Source: Candidatus Schekmanbacteria bacterium RIFCSPLOWO2_02_FULL_38_14 (lineage in GTDB: Bacteria > Schekmanbacteria > GWA2-38-11). From it: 64,000 nucleotides of DNA. Location of the stretch: NCBI GenBank assembly GCA_001790855.1, contig MGDH01000004.1, positions 20,237 through 84,236 of the forward strand. Reading direction: 5' to 3'. Position 1 is the stretch's first letter. Every line of letters begins with the position of its first letter. The notes under the pieces were generated by a model, which made no database searches, was not told the origin of the DNA, and saw only the letters and a list, made by a program, of their open reading frames with translations. Positions 8,052 to 17,322 of this stretch are shown one piece after another. Both the position numbers and the translations under genes were made by a program.

Positions 8052-10106
8052 TCACACGGCAGCCTGATGGCTTATTTTATCCAAGACAAAATTCTTCTCC
8101 ATTGTTATCAATGTCCCCAGACTCTGCTGGTCTAACTGGTCAATCCTGAAATACTTTGCCCCCATCTTCTCCGCAATGTCTTTTGCAAATTCAAAGGAAA
8201 AATTCAGAAACCTCATATTCTTTGTAACCTCTGTATCAATAACTATTGAATAGATACCTTCAACATTTATCATCTCTGCCAGTTTTTCTATTTCCTCCAT
8301 TGGGTCAGCACCCGGAATTATTGAAATGTTAGCCCTGCCGTCTGTTAAAAGAACCATGATTGGAATGATTGTTTCATCTTTTTTTCTCTCATTCTTTATA
8401 AGGTTAAGAGCCTTCATAAGCCCGAGGGCAAGGGGTGTTTTCCCGCCTGTTGGCAAATCAGTCAAAAGCTTTTTTGCAAGCTCAACTCCGTTTGTCGGAG
8501 GAAGGATTACCTGCGCATCATTCCCCCTGAAAGCAATCATCGCAATTCTGTCTCTGCTCTGGTAGGCATCCATGAGAAGCGAAAATACCGTTCCCTTTGC
8601 GCACTCCATCCTGTCAAGCGCTCCCATTGTACCGCTTGCATCAACAACCATAACAATAAGAGAGGAAACCTTGCTCTGCCTCACTTTGCCCCTTATGTCT
8701 TCACTGTGTATGATTATTGCGTGGTTTGTTTCTGCCTTTTCTCTTCTGGTTTTCTGATGGGGTGCTGAAGCCCTGACAGTCGCATCAAATGCTATATCAG
8801 TGATAGTTCCCTTGGGAATATTGTGCTTTATATATCTTCCCTTCCTTCCAACAGAGATAGATTTTATTCTTTTCCCGGAGCCTGAACGCATTTTGCGGTC
8901 AGCCTTTCTTTTTGTCATATCCTTTGGTATCTGGACAGGTGTCCCGATTCTGTGAATCTTTCCTTCAACTTTTTCTTTCTGTTCCTCTGTTGGTTCAAGG
9001 TCAGGCTTGTCCTCATTTTCCGGCGGAAAAAAATCATCCATATCCTTGCTGAGTTCATCCACAAGCTGGTCAATTATGTCATCTGATGCAGCATCATTTC
9101 CAAAAGGATTTGCCCTCATCCTGAATGGGAATATCAACTCCCCTGCTCTTTTTATGTCATCCTTTGTAAGCTCTGTTCTTCCGTTGTATGCTGCAAGTGT
9201 GGCAGCTGTTTTGGCAACCATCGTATCAGGCCTGTGCCCTTCAATATCAAGCTCCTTGCACATCTTGCAAATAAGTATCAGGATATTGTCTGATATATTT
9301 ATCTCCCTTAAAATCTTCTGGGCTTTTTCAATCTTTTTTGCAAGCCTCCTGCTTTCACTCTCAAACTTCTCGCTGAAAGCAACAGGGTTTGCTTCAAATT
9401 CATTCCTTAAAGATACAATTTTGACACGCTCATCCACATCATCAATTCCCTTTACATCAATGTGGAGTGCAATCCTGTCAAGAAGCTGAGGCCTGAGCTC
9501 CCCTTCCTCGGGATTCATTGTTCCCACAAGAATAAACCTTGACGGATGAGAGAACGAAATTCCTTCTCTCTCAACAACATTGACACCTGAAGTAGATGCA
9601 TCAAGAATCACATCAATCACATGGTCATCCAGAAGATTAATTTCATCAACGTAGAGTATTCCCTGATTGACTTCTGCAAGTATTCCCGGCTCAAGTTCTT
9701 TTTTCCCTAACTTCACAGCTTTCTCAAGGTCAAGGCTTCCGAGAAGCCTGTCTTCAGTTGAGCCAAGAGGAAGATCAACAACTTTAATCCTTCTCTTTTC
9801 CGCTTCAATTCTTCTTCCCCTTCCGGAAGCCTTTTCCAGAACCCTTTCCTTGCAGTAAGGGCACAGTTCAGTAAAAATATGAGGATTACAGCTAAACGGA
9901 CACCCCCTTACCACATCTACCTTTGGAAGAATCTCAGCAAGGGCTCTGACTGCTGTTGACTTCCCTGTTCCCTTTTCTCCCCTTATCAGAACACCGCCAA
10001 CCTGTGTATTAATGGCATTAAGAATAAGCGCCAATTTCATACTCTCCTGCCCTACAAGGGCTGCAAAGGGATACAGAATCCTTTCTACGCGTTGTATTTT
10101 TTCCAC
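8052..10106 (-). CDS. Mg-chelatase subunit D-like protein (AAA+ plus VWA)
   Basis: Adaptor/motor subunit of a class-III-type metallochelatase. From GTG at 10106 (AAGG six bases upstream; a TTG two codons earlier overlaps the ribosome site) it has 684 residues. The AAA+ domain fills ~1-340 with intact Walker A GEKGTGKS, Walker B LYVDEIN and a CPFSC...CPYC cluster. A charged Pro/Glu then Lys/Arg-rich linker spans ~345-470, and a VWA domain runs to the end with the MIDAS motif DASGTMG near 490 (Thr where Ser is commoner) and a later TGGKT. Unlike most BchD proteins the ATPase motifs look complete. Neighbours are two I-like paralogues and the H subunit. Confidence 0.9.
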   Translation of the reverse strand: MEKIQRVERILYPFAALVGQESMKLALILNAINTQVGGVLIRGEKGTGKSTAVRALAEILPKVDVVRGCPFSCNPHIFTELCPYCKERVLEKASGRGRRIEAEKRRIKVVDLPLGSTEDRLLGSLDLEKAVKLGKKELEPGILAEVNQGILYVDEINLLDDHVIDVILDASTSGVNVVEREGISFSHPSRFILVGTMNPEEGELRPQLLDRIALHIDVKGIDDVDERVKIVSLRNEFEANPVAFSEKFESESRRLAKKIEKAQKILREINISDNILILICKMCKELDIEGHRPDTMVAKTAATLAAYNGRTELTKDDIKRAGELIFPFRMRANPFGNDAASDDIIDQLVDELSKDMDDFFPPENEDKPDLEPTEEQKEKVEGKIHRIGTPVQIPKDMTKRKADRKMRSGSGKRIKSISVGRKGRYIKHNIPKGTITDIAFDATVRASAPHQKTRREKAETNHAIIIHSEDIRGKVRQSKVSSLIVMVVDASGTMGALDRMECAKGTVFSLLMDAYQSRDRIAMIAFRGNDAQVILPPTNGVELAKKLLTDLPTGGKTPLALGLMKALNLIKNERKKDETIIPIMVLLTDGRANISIIPGADPMEEIEKLAEMINVEGIYSIVIDTEVTKNMRFLNFSFEFAKDIAEKMGAKYFRIDQLDQQSLGTLITMEKNFVLDKISHQAAV

Positions 10107-10124
10107 AGACAACCTTCTCTGAGT

Positions 10125-10240
10125 TTAAAATCCAAAGTTCAAAATCCAAATGTCAAATAAATCTCAAATATCAAAATAAAAAAAATAAGTAATTTTTAAA
10201 TTTGACATTCATTTGAAATTTGAAATTTACCTATAGATAA
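10125..10240. repeat. AT-rich imperfect inverted repeat
   Basis: AAATCCAAAGTTCAAAATCC-type text on the left is echoed inverted by ATTTGACATTCATTTGAAAT on the right, around an A-rich centre. It occupies the gap between two chelatase genes. Similar TCAAAACTCAAA/TTTTGA text recurs inside family B elements. Confidence 0.5.
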
Positions 10241-10246
10241 TTTAAA

Positions 10247-11323
10247 TCATACCTCTGCATATGTCCTGTTAACAATATCTTCAAAAATATCCACTGTCTT
10301 TTCATCGCTTTTAAACATAGTCTTCCTTGTTCTGAATGGAAGTATCAGTTTTACAGCCTCTTTAACATCATCCCTTGTAATCCTTTTCTTTCCTCTGAAT
10401 GCAGCAAGGGTTTTGACTGTCTTGACAATCATTGCATCAGGCCTGTGCCCTTCAACTTCCAGCTCATTGCAGATATTGCAGATAATTCTTAAAAGGCTTT
10501 CATCTGTCTTAACTTTTTCCATAAGCTTCTGAGTAGTTATTATTTTTTTTCTTAACTCCTCGCTCTGCTTTTCAAATTTTTTGCTGAACGCCATCGGGTC
10601 TTTCTCAAACTCATTCCTGAGAATGGTTATCTTCACCCTCTCATTAACACTCTTTAAACCCTCTACATCTATATGAAGGGCAATCCTGTCAAGAAGCTGA
10701 GGTCTGAGTTCCCCCTCTTCTGGATTCATTGTTCCAACAAGGATAAACCTTGACGGATGGGAAAATGAAATTCCCTCTCTTTCAACAACATTTACTCCGG
10801 AGGTTGCTGTATCAAGAAGCATATCCACAACATGGTCATCAAGAAGATTTATTTCATCAACATAGAGAATCCCGCGGTTAACATCAGCCAGTATTCCCGG
10901 CTCAAGCTCTTTTTTTCCGCTTTTTATGGCTTTCTCGATATCAAGGCTTCCAAGAAGCCTGTCTTCTGTTGAGCCAAGAGGAAGGTCAACGACCTTCATC
11001 TTCCGCTTCTCCGTTGGAACCTTGCCGCCGTTCCACTCGCCTCTTTCAACCTTCTCCATGCAATACGGGCACATCTCCGAAGTCCTTTTTGGATTGCAGT
11101 TAAAAGGGCATCCCTTTATCACTTCAATCTCTGGAAGAACCTCAGCAAGGGCTCTGACAGCAGTAGATTTTCCTGTCCCTTTTTCTCCTCTTACAAGAAC
11201 TCCTCCGACCTGAGGATTAATGGCATTAAGAAGCAGAGCAAGCTTCATCCCCTCCTGTCCAACTATGGCTACAAAAGGGTATAGAATCCGTTTAAAGCGT
11301 TCTTTAGAACTATTACTTCCCAT
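10247..11323 (-). CDS. Mg-chelatase subunit I-like AAA+ ATPase
   Basis: Motor ATPase that forms hexameric rings with the D subunit and drives metal insertion by the H subunit. 358 residues from the ATG at 11323 (AGGAGG ten bases upstream). Walker A GEKGTGKS, Walker [24 protein letters not shown] with arginine finger, and the sensor-2 GHRPD are all intact. The CPFNC...CPYC cluster is present between Walker A and Walker B. Length is close to ordinary BchI. It lies between the H and D genes, so this is the most likely true I subunit. Assignment to Mg rather than another metal is not possible. Confidence 0.92.
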   Translation of the reverse strand: MGSNSSKERFKRILYPFVAIVGQEGMKLALLLNAINPQVGGVLVRGEKGTGKSTAVRALAEVLPEIEVIKGCPFNCNPKRTSEMCPYCMEKVERGEWNGGKVPTEKRKMKVVDLPLGSTEDRLLGSLDIEKAIKSGKKELEPGILADVNRGILYVDEINLLDDHVVDMLLDTATSGVNVVEREGISFSHPSRFILVGTMNPEEGELRPQLLDRIALHIDVEGLKSVNERVKITILRNEFEKDPMAFSKKFEKQSEELRKKIITTQKLMEKVKTDESLLRIICNICNELEVEGHRPDAMIVKTVKTLAAFRGKKRITRDDVKEAVKLILPFRTRKTMFKSDEKTVDIFEDIVNRTYAEV

Positions 11324-11361
11324 TATCTTCAAACCTCCTAATTTCTCTTCTAAAATCTCTT

Positions 11362-11462
11362 TTCACCCTCCCCTTAATCCCCTCCTGTCAAGGGAGGGGA
11401 AGTAAAGGAATATCACTGCTCACTACCCTCTCCCCTTGCGGGAGAGGGACAGGGTGAGGGGT
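11362..11462. repeat. CCCTCTCCCC-type palindromic repeats
   Basis: CCTCCCCTTAATCCCCTCCTGTCAAGGGAGGGG and then a palindrome with arms ACCCTCTCCCC and GGGAGAGGG. They lie between the H and I genes and could fold in the transcript. This type of repeat is widespread in bacterial genomes. Confidence 0.7.
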
Positions 11463-11469
11463 TTCCCCT

Positions 11470-14400
11470 CTATTCCTCCTGCTCTTCAATCTGGGATTCA
11501 ATCTCAAGATATATCTGCTTTAATTTTTCCAGTTCCTCAGGAGATGCCTCCCATTTCCCTCTGTTATAAGCCTCCATCAGGCGGTTAAGGGAATGTTCTA
11601 CAGCCCAGATATTTTCCTGCATCATCTTCTTTCTTACTTCATCATCAAACATATACTTTTCAGCCACACCGCTCCATACCCAGTTATCAACAGAACCCGC
11701 AGTAACAGACCACCCAAGTAAGTGTTCAACCCTCTGGCCAATATTTCTTATTCCTTTGTAACCGCTGTCAATCTGGCCTTTTATCCATTCAGGATTCAAA
11801 AGTTTTGTTTTTGCTTCATAATCAAGGGTTGACCTTATGCTTTTAGTCTTAATTTTATCTCTTGTGCTGTCCGCAACAAGAATTGTAGGCATGGTTTTGC
11901 CTCTTCCAGGATTCTTCTTCCTCACAGTCTCAACAGACTTTGAAAGACCTCCAAGAAATTCATAGTAATGGTCCAAATCTGCCATACCGTATTCCTCACT
12001 GCTTCTTACCTGAGCAACAACATCTACTTTATCAAGCACCTCTTTGAATGTATCAACACTTGAGAAGGCGTGGAATTTGTCACCATAGATATGAGCCATT
12101 TTTGATATGTGCAAATCTGCTATCTGGCTTTCATCCTCCCATTCAGAGGTTTCAATTATCTGTGTTACATCAGTTCCATAATTGGATGAAGAGGGACCGA
12201 AAATTCTTGCCTGTGCAAGGCTTTCTGCCTGTTCTTTTGGCACTCCCTTGCCTTCAAGAACTTTCTGGATTTCAAGCGAGTGCTTCCTCATAAAATTCTG
12301 CCCAGATGGCTCATCAAGAGAGGCAACAATTTTAAATGCCCGGTCAATCATTCTTAAAAGCAGGGGAAAGGTATCCCTGAATATACCGCATATCTCAACA
12401 ACAACATCTACTCTTGGTCTGCCGAGTTCCTTGAGAGGAATTGGAGAGACTCCGACAAAACCACCAACCCCCGACCACCTTGGCTTCACACCAAGGAGCC
12501 TGAAAATCTCAGCCACTGTTTCACCCTGCGTTTTCATTGTTTCAAATCCCCACAGGATGACAGCAACAGTTTCAGGCAAATTATTGTCATTTTCTGCCTT
12601 ATAGTTTTCAATAACCTGATCAGCTATTGCCTCTCCCCTCTCACATGCAAGTGGTGTTGGTATGAGGTCAGGATTGAACTGATATATATTCCTTCCGGTT
12701 GGAACAACACTTGGGCTCCTGATTGGGTCTCCGCCAAGTCCCGGAGGAATATATGAACCCTTCATTGCCTCTATAAGGGCTTCACCCTCTTTATTGGAAG
12801 ATAAACTCTTTGCAAAGGTCTTGGCAAACTCCAGAGTTTTCTCAAATTCTTCCGCATGCTCTGTCTTGAGTTTAAACTTAACATTCTTTTTTATAAGCTT
12901 TTTGACAGGAGAATTATTTTGAATCACCAGAGAAAGAATACTTCTTGCATCCTTATCTATTTCATCTAAAACCGCTCCCATCAGTTTGCCGCCTTTAGTT
13001 ATTTTTGACGGAGTTGTGCGGGCTTCATCCCAGTCTATCCCTCTTGAAGCAGCAATCATCTTGTGAAGCGACACCATATCGCCCCTGTCAAACCTCACGA
13101 CTCCAAGAACATAATTTATTAACTCTTCTCCATTCAGAGAGTCTCCAAGCACATGAACTCCCTTGGTCATCATGCTCCCTTTCATCTCATTAAGGGAATC
13201 ATAGAGCTTATTGATATCAACATCCGCAGCCTCTACATCAACCATGTTTGCTTCCTTTGCCTTATCAAGTATCCCCTCTTTTATTTTCTTAGCCTGCGCA
13301 GGACTCTGCTCCTTCTGTTGGAAAAAATTATGGATATCCATTTCAAGCTCTGCATATTTTCCGTAAAGGTCAGAGATTATCATTGGTGGAGTCATATAAT
13401 CTACCGTCGTGGCATATATTCTCCTTTTCGCTATTGAGGATTCAGATGGATTGCTGCAGGTATAAAAATACAGATTTGGAAGATTTCCTATAAGAATGTC
13501 AGGATAACAGGTCTTGGACATTGCAACATGCTTTCCGGGAAGAAACTCAAGTGTTCCGTGAGTTCCAAAATGCAGTATGGCATCAGCCCTGAAAGTATCT
13601 TCAATCCATCTGTAAAAAGCAAGGTACTGATGGTGCGGAACAATTGCCTGGTCATGGTATGTCTTTGAAGGGTCTTCAAAATATCCGCGGGGTGGCTGGA
13701 AACCTACAAATACATTTCCAAAAGCGATTCCGGGAACGAATATGTTTTTATCATCACACATTATTTTCCCCGGAGGATCACCCCAAGCTCCTATCATCTC
13801 ATCCTGACAGGACTTTGGCACATTTTCAAACCATTTTTTATAATCATCAAGCGACACCTTGAAAGAATTTTCCTTTACCTTTTGTAGCGCTGTCCAGTTG
13901 CTCTGGTTAATTATATTTTTCTTTGTAACAAGCCTGATAAATTCATGCCTTGTTCTTGGATAGCCCGAAACAACATATCCATCATCTTTCATTTTATCCA
14001 AAAGCCTTATAATACTTTCAAATGTATCAAGGTTTCCTGCACTGCCCAGATTATCTTTTCCCGGAGGGTAGTTGAAAAGAACTATTGCAACCTTTTTATC
14101 CTTGTTCTGCTTATGTCTCAGCTTAATCCAGTTAACTGTCCTTGCTACAGCCTTATCAACCCTGTCCTCAATCGGTTCCATTATTCTTACTATGTTTTTC
14201 CCTGTTGATATATCCCTGTGTCCTGCAACCAGCAATCCCTCAATCAAGCCATCAAGCTCAGGAAGAATTACTGTTATTGTGGTCTCAAGCGGAGCCATTC
14301 CCTCTGGCTTTTCCTTCCATTCATCAATGGTTGTATACCCCATGCACAGATAGTGTATGAATGGAATATTCATCTTCTTGCAGAGATTCACAAAACCCTC

Positions 14401-15360
14401 ATAGTCCCCTCCAAGCGGACCTCCCTCTATGCGGAAGAAAAGGAAGCTTATGATGGCGTCAACAGTTGGCCCCTTCTCATTAATGAAATGCCTTTTGATA
14501 TTGCGAACATTTTCAGAGCCTTCTGAGAGCACTGTAACGACTCTAACTCCCTTTTCCTCTAACTTTTCAATAACCATGTTCAGGTCTTTTATGTCTTCAC
14601 TCTGGTAGCGCTGCAGATAAAAAAGTATCCCGATAAGGGGTCTTTTTTTCCATCCATTGTTTTTTACAAGGTTTGTTTTATCATACCATTTCAGGTATTC
14701 ATCAAGCGAGAGAAAAAAGTCCTGGGCTTTTGGATGGTAGATAGCTGTTGGCGGAACTTCTACAGGGTCTTTATAGCTGACTTTGTAGCCATAATATTCT
14801 GCCATTATAAAGTAGAGCATATTTATAATGTTTTCTCTTCCACCCTTGTAAAAATATTTCCACAACCTGACATAGTTGCCGGCATCCTTCCATTTTCCAA
14901 ACCTCAATACCTTTAAAAACACATCAGATATCTCAAGAAGTTTTCTCACTTCCATTGGGCTTTTGCTGCTTACCATAAGCCCTTTCAGAACTGACAACAC
15001 CTTCATTATTTTTGATTCTGCAACAGCATCAACAAGCTCACCAAGTTTGAATTTTCCGAGTTTTGTAAGCTTGATTCCCCTTGGAACCGAGGCAAGAACA
15101 ATGAATGATTTCTCCTTATTGTGGTACTTCTCAAGAATGGCAAGAACAACATCATCAAAAACCATATTAACAATTATTACATCTGCCTTTGAAACATTCT
15201 CCTCCATCTGATCCAGCTGTTTTTTGGAAAACGGCTGATGTCTCAGACAGAACTGATAAGTAAGTTCCACTTCCCCCTTGAACATCTCTTTTAATTTATC
15301 TGATGCATCTGAGAATGATTTGCTGAAGGTATAATCACCAACTATGGCAGTAATATGCAT
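11470..15360 (-). CDS. BchH/CobN-type metallochelatase large subunit
   Basis: Large subunit that binds the tetrapyrrole and metal. 1296 residues, the normal size for BchH. The N-terminal ~150 residues resemble the DUF3479 domain of BchH (ASVPRGIKLTKLGKF), which favours BchH over CobN. The core carries the family signature HFGTHGTLEFLPGKHVAMSK, then NPSESSIAKRRIYATTVDYM, and later VGVSPIPLKELGRPRVDVVV. GGAGG lies five bases before the ATG. The gene follows a MarR regulator by 30 bases and is followed by the ATPase subunits. No other chlorophyll-pathway gene is present, so the product could be a Co, Ni, Zn or Mg tetrapyrrole. Confidence 0.93.
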   Translation of the reverse strand: MHITAIVGDYTFSKSFSDASDKLKEMFKGEVELTYQFCLRHQPFSKKQLDQMEENVSKADVIIVNMVFDDVVLAILEKYHNKEKSFIVLASVPRGIKLTKLGKFKLGELVDAVAESKIMKVLSVLKGLMVSSKSPMEVRKLLEISDVFLKVLRFGKWKDAGNYVRLWKYFYKGGRENIINMLYFIMAEYYGYKVSYKDPVEVPPTAIYHPKAQDFFLSLDEYLKWYDKTNLVKNNGWKKRPLIGILFYLQRYQSEDIKDLNMVIEKLEEKGVRVVTVLSEGSENVRNIKRHFINEKGPTVDAIISFLFFRIEGGPLGGDYEGFVNLCKKMNIPFIHYLCMGYTTIDEWKEKPEGMAPLETTITVILPELDGLIEGLLVAGHRDISTGKNIVRIMEPIEDRVDKAVARTVNWIKLRHKQNKDKKVAIVLFNYPPGKDNLGSAGNLDTFESIIRLLDKMKDDGYVVSGYPRTRHEFIRLVTKKNIINQSNWTALQKVKENSFKVSLDDYKKWFENVPKSCQDEMIGAWGDPPGKIMCDDKNIFVPGIAFGNVFVGFQPPRGYFEDPSKTYHDQAIVPHHQYLAFYRWIEDTFRADAILHFGTHGTLEFLPGKHVAMSKTCYPDILIGNLPNLYFYTCSNPSESSIAKRRIYATTVDYMTPPMIISDLYGKYAELEMDIHNFFQQKEQSPAQAKKIKEGILDKAKEANMVDVEAADVDINKLYDSLNEMKGSMMTKGVHVLGDSLNGEELINYVLGVVRFDRGDMVSLHKMIAASRGIDWDEARTTPSKITKGGKLMGAVLDEIDKDARSILSLVIQNNSPVKKLIKKNVKFKLKTEHAEEFEKTLEFAKTFAKSLSSNKEGEALIEAMKGSYIPPGLGGDPIRSPSVVPTGRNIYQFNPDLIPTPLACERGEAIADQVIENYKAENDNNLPETVAVILWGFETMKTQGETVAEIFRLLGVKPRWSGVGGFVGVSPIPLKELGRPRVDVVVEICGIFRDTFPLLLRMIDRAFKIVASLDEPSGQNFMRKHSLEIQKVLEGKGVPKEQAESLAQARIFGPSSSNYGTDVTQIIETSEWEDESQIADLHISKMAHIYGDKFHAFSSVDTFKEVLDKVDVVAQVRSSEEYGMADLDHYYEFLGGLSKSVETVRKKNPGRGKTMPTILVADSTRDKIKTKSIRSTLDYEAKTKLLNPEWIKGQIDSGYKGIRNIGQRVEHLLGWSVTAGSVDNWVWSGVAEKYMFDDEVRKKMMQENIWAVEHSLNRLMEAYNRGKWEASPEELEKLKQIYLEIESQIEEQEE

Positions 15361-15390
15361 ACTTTCCTCCTCAAGAAATTAACTTATAAC

Positions 15391-15867
15391 CTATCCAATT
15401 TTTTTAAGTATCTGGCTTGCCTTCTCAAGATTCTTTATGAGCTCATCCCAATCCTCACTGCTAAGTTTGCTGAAGATATTTTCAAGCTCTTCCCTTCTTC
15501 GTTCCATAAATTCCTTTCGCATCTTCTTACCCTTTTCTGTCAATTTAACCCGCACAACCCTTCTATCATCAGGGTCTCTCCATCTTTCCACTATACCAAC
15601 CTCTTCTAAACCATCTATCATCTCGGTCATACTCGGCATTGCTACCTGAATATTTCTGCTCAACTCTCCCATGGTGTAGTCTTTATCTTCTTTAAAGGCT
15701 GATAAGGCTTTAAGCTGTGAAAGGTTGAAATCAAACTTTAGCTTTTCCTTGTCAATGCTTATTACACGATTGGTAAACTCAACAAAAAACTCCCTGACTT
15801 TTGATATCTGGCTTTCTAATTTGTCAATTTGCTGTATTGTCGCAAAGGCTTTATTTGAATCACCCAT
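15391..15867 (-). CDS. MarR-family transcriptional regulator
   Basis: 158-residue winged-helix repressor. The centre shows the MarR pattern: LSQLKALSAFKEDKDYTMGE, SRNIQVAMPSMTEMIDGLEE (recognition helix), then GIVERWRDPDDRRVVRVKLT (wing), and a C-terminal dimer helix. It is the first gene of the chelatase run, 30 bases ahead of the H subunit. A strong promoter and overlapping repeat/palindrome sit just upstream, so autoregulation together with the chelatase genes is likely. The ligand is unknown (metal or tetrapyrrole are guesses). Confidence 0.92.
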   Translation of the reverse strand: MGDSNKAFATIQQIDKLESQISKVREFFVEFTNRVISIDKEKLKFDFNLSQLKALSAFKEDKDYTMGELSRNIQVAMPSMTEMIDGLEEVGIVERWRDPDDRRVVRVKLTEKGKKMRKEFMERRREELENIFSKLSSEDWDELIKNLEKASQILKKIG

Positions 15868-15900
15868 TTTTTTATCTCCACAAAGTAATTAGATTTTGAA

Positions 15901-15930
15901 TAATTAGTTTTATAATAATTAGTTTACTAA
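15901..15930. promoter_or_regulatory. Putative MarR operator
   Basis: Direct repeats TAATTAGTTT at 15901-15910 and 15916-15925, the second part of the inverted repeat TTAGT-TT-ACTAA at 15919-15930. They start immediately downstream of the -10 box and cover the expected transcription start, the usual place for a MarR repressor site. Confidence 0.5.
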
Positions 15931-15932
15931 AT

Positions 15933-15960
15933 ATTATATACCTAATTAAATTCTTGTCAA
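15933..15960 (-). promoter_or_regulatory. Consensus promoter of the marR-chelatase run
   Basis: Minus strand TTGACA (15960-15955), 16-base spacer, TATAAT (15938-15933): both hexamers are perfect sigma70 consensus. Predicted start near 15926, about 60 bases before the MarR ATG at 15867. Confidence 0.75.
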
Positions 15961-16383
15961 GTAGATTTTAAAATTTTTTTTTAAAATAATTTAGTTTTTA
16001 CAATCACATAAACATTAAGATATGACAGCAAAATTTATTAATTTTTAAATACAACTTAACTATATGATATATTGTATTATTTTAAATATTATGCCAATTA
16101 TATGACAATATTGATGTCAATCTATTGGCACATATTATATATTTAACATATTGATTTATAATATAGTTTATGGAAAGAAATTTTATTTCAACTTTTTTTT
16201 CTGTAAAAAATTAAACTATAAACAACTAACTATTATAGTAGAAAATATAATTATAATTAAAATACAAAGAGTTATTCCTCTTGTTAAAAAGATGGCACAT
16301 CTTTTGCTATTTATATAAATCTAAGTTATACAAGATTTTATTAAATTTTCATTTAACCCTCTTCTTTAATAAGGAGATCTTTT
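15961..16383. other. AT-rich gene-free stretch with one perfect palindrome
   Basis: About 420 bases of very AT-rich DNA without a gene. One perfect inverted repeat is visible at 16287-16305: AAAAGATG-GCA-CATCTTTT. It could be an operator or a small hairpin upstream of the zinc-ribbon gene at 16384. Nothing else is recognised. Confidence 0.5.
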
Positions 16384-16530
16384 ATGAGATGTCCAAGATG
16401 TAGTGGAGTTATGGTAATTCAGAAATTTTTTGATATGTATTACAGCTTTGAGGGTTGGCGATGTGTAAACTGTGGGTCCATTATAGACAATTTAATTCTG
16501 GAAAACAGAAGAAGGAAAATAAAGAACTAG
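16384..16530 (+). CDS. Very small zinc-ribbon protein (48 residues)
   Basis: ATG at 16384 with AAGGAG about nine bases upstream. The product starts MRCPRCSG and later has WRCVNCGSIID, so it has two CxxC pairs and ends in a basic tail NRRRKIKN. This looks like a free-standing zinc ribbon. It ends one base before the stop of the convergent rsmI gene. Function unknown. Confidence 0.75.
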   Translation: MRCPRCSGVMVIQKFFDMYYSFEGWRCVNCGSIIDNLILENRRRKIKN

Positions 16531-16531
16531 C

Positions 16532-17290
16532 CTAAAAATATGTTGCAGACCGGAGAGGTTCTTCTGTAATGGAGTTTACTCCTCCTACTACAAGAGTAAA
16601 TTCTCCTTTAATCTGTTTTCTTTTTAAAAACTCCTTGATTCCATCTGAAATTTGTCCTCTGAAAATCTCTTCATACATTTTTGTAAGTTCCCTGCATATA
16701 GCGACCTTCCTGTCTCCCATCACTTCTTTGATATCCTCCAGTGTCTTTATCAATCGATAGGGAGATTCGAATATGATTATTGTCTCTTCGCTCTCCTTGA
16801 ATTTTTCAAGATAAGTTTTTTTTTTGTTCCTTTTTACCGGTAGAAATCCTGAAAAATAAAATCTGCTTGTTGGAAGTCCTGATACAGACAGGGCTGCATT
16901 TAAGGCAGAAACCCCGCAGACAGGAACTATATTAATACCCTGCTCGAGAGACTGCTTTATCAAAAGATATCCCGGGTCTGAAATCCCGGGGGTTCCTGCA
17001 TCTGAAACAAGAGCAACATTTTTCCCATTCAAAAGCTCTTTTACAATTAACTTCCCTTTGTATATTTTATTGTGTTCAAAATAGCTAATCAGGGGGTTTT
17101 TAATTTGGTAGTGGTTTAGAAGAATCCTTGTCCGTCTTGTATCTTCTGCTGCGATAATATCTGCTTCTTTTAAAATTCGTATTGCTCTTAGAGTTATATC
17201 TTCAAGATTTCCTATTGGAGTGCTGACAATGAAAAGGCTGCCCTTCCCTCCATTCATTTTATTATTTTCCATCACTTGCATTTCAACCAA
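16532..17290 (-). CDS. rsmI: 16S rRNA (cytidine1402-2'-O)-methyltransferase RsmI
   Basis: SAM-dependent tetrapyrrole-methylase-fold enzyme that 2'-O-methylates C1402 of 16S rRNA. Family signatures: FIVSTPIGNLEDITLRA near the N-terminus, AAEDTRRT, LVSDAGTPGISDPG, FSGFLPVKRNKK and FESPYRL. Length (~250 residues) is a little short of E. coli RsmI, which has a C-terminal extension. The start is uncertain: TTG 17290, ATG 17281 and ATG 17272 are all in frame without a strong ribosome site. Confidence 0.95.
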   Translation of the reverse strand: MVEMQVMENNKMNGGKGSLFIVSTPIGNLEDITLRAIRILKEADIIAAEDTRRTRILLNHYQIKNPLISYFEHNKIYKGKLIVKELLNGKNVALVSDAGTPGISDPGYLLIKQSLEQGINIVPVCGVSALNAALSVSGLPTSRFYFSGFLPVKRNKKKTYLEKFKESEETIIIFESPYRLIKTLEDIKEVMGDRKVAICRELTKMYEEIFRGQISDGIKEFLKRKQIKGEFTLVVGGVNSITEEPLRSATYF

Positions 17291-17322
17291 TAAACAATAA
17301 ACAGATTAAATATAATCATAAC

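Noticed and set aside
2846..15867. A photosynthesis gene cluster
   Set aside because: Only chelatase subunits are present; no reaction-centre, bchM/E/L/N/B or carotenoid gene was found in the window.
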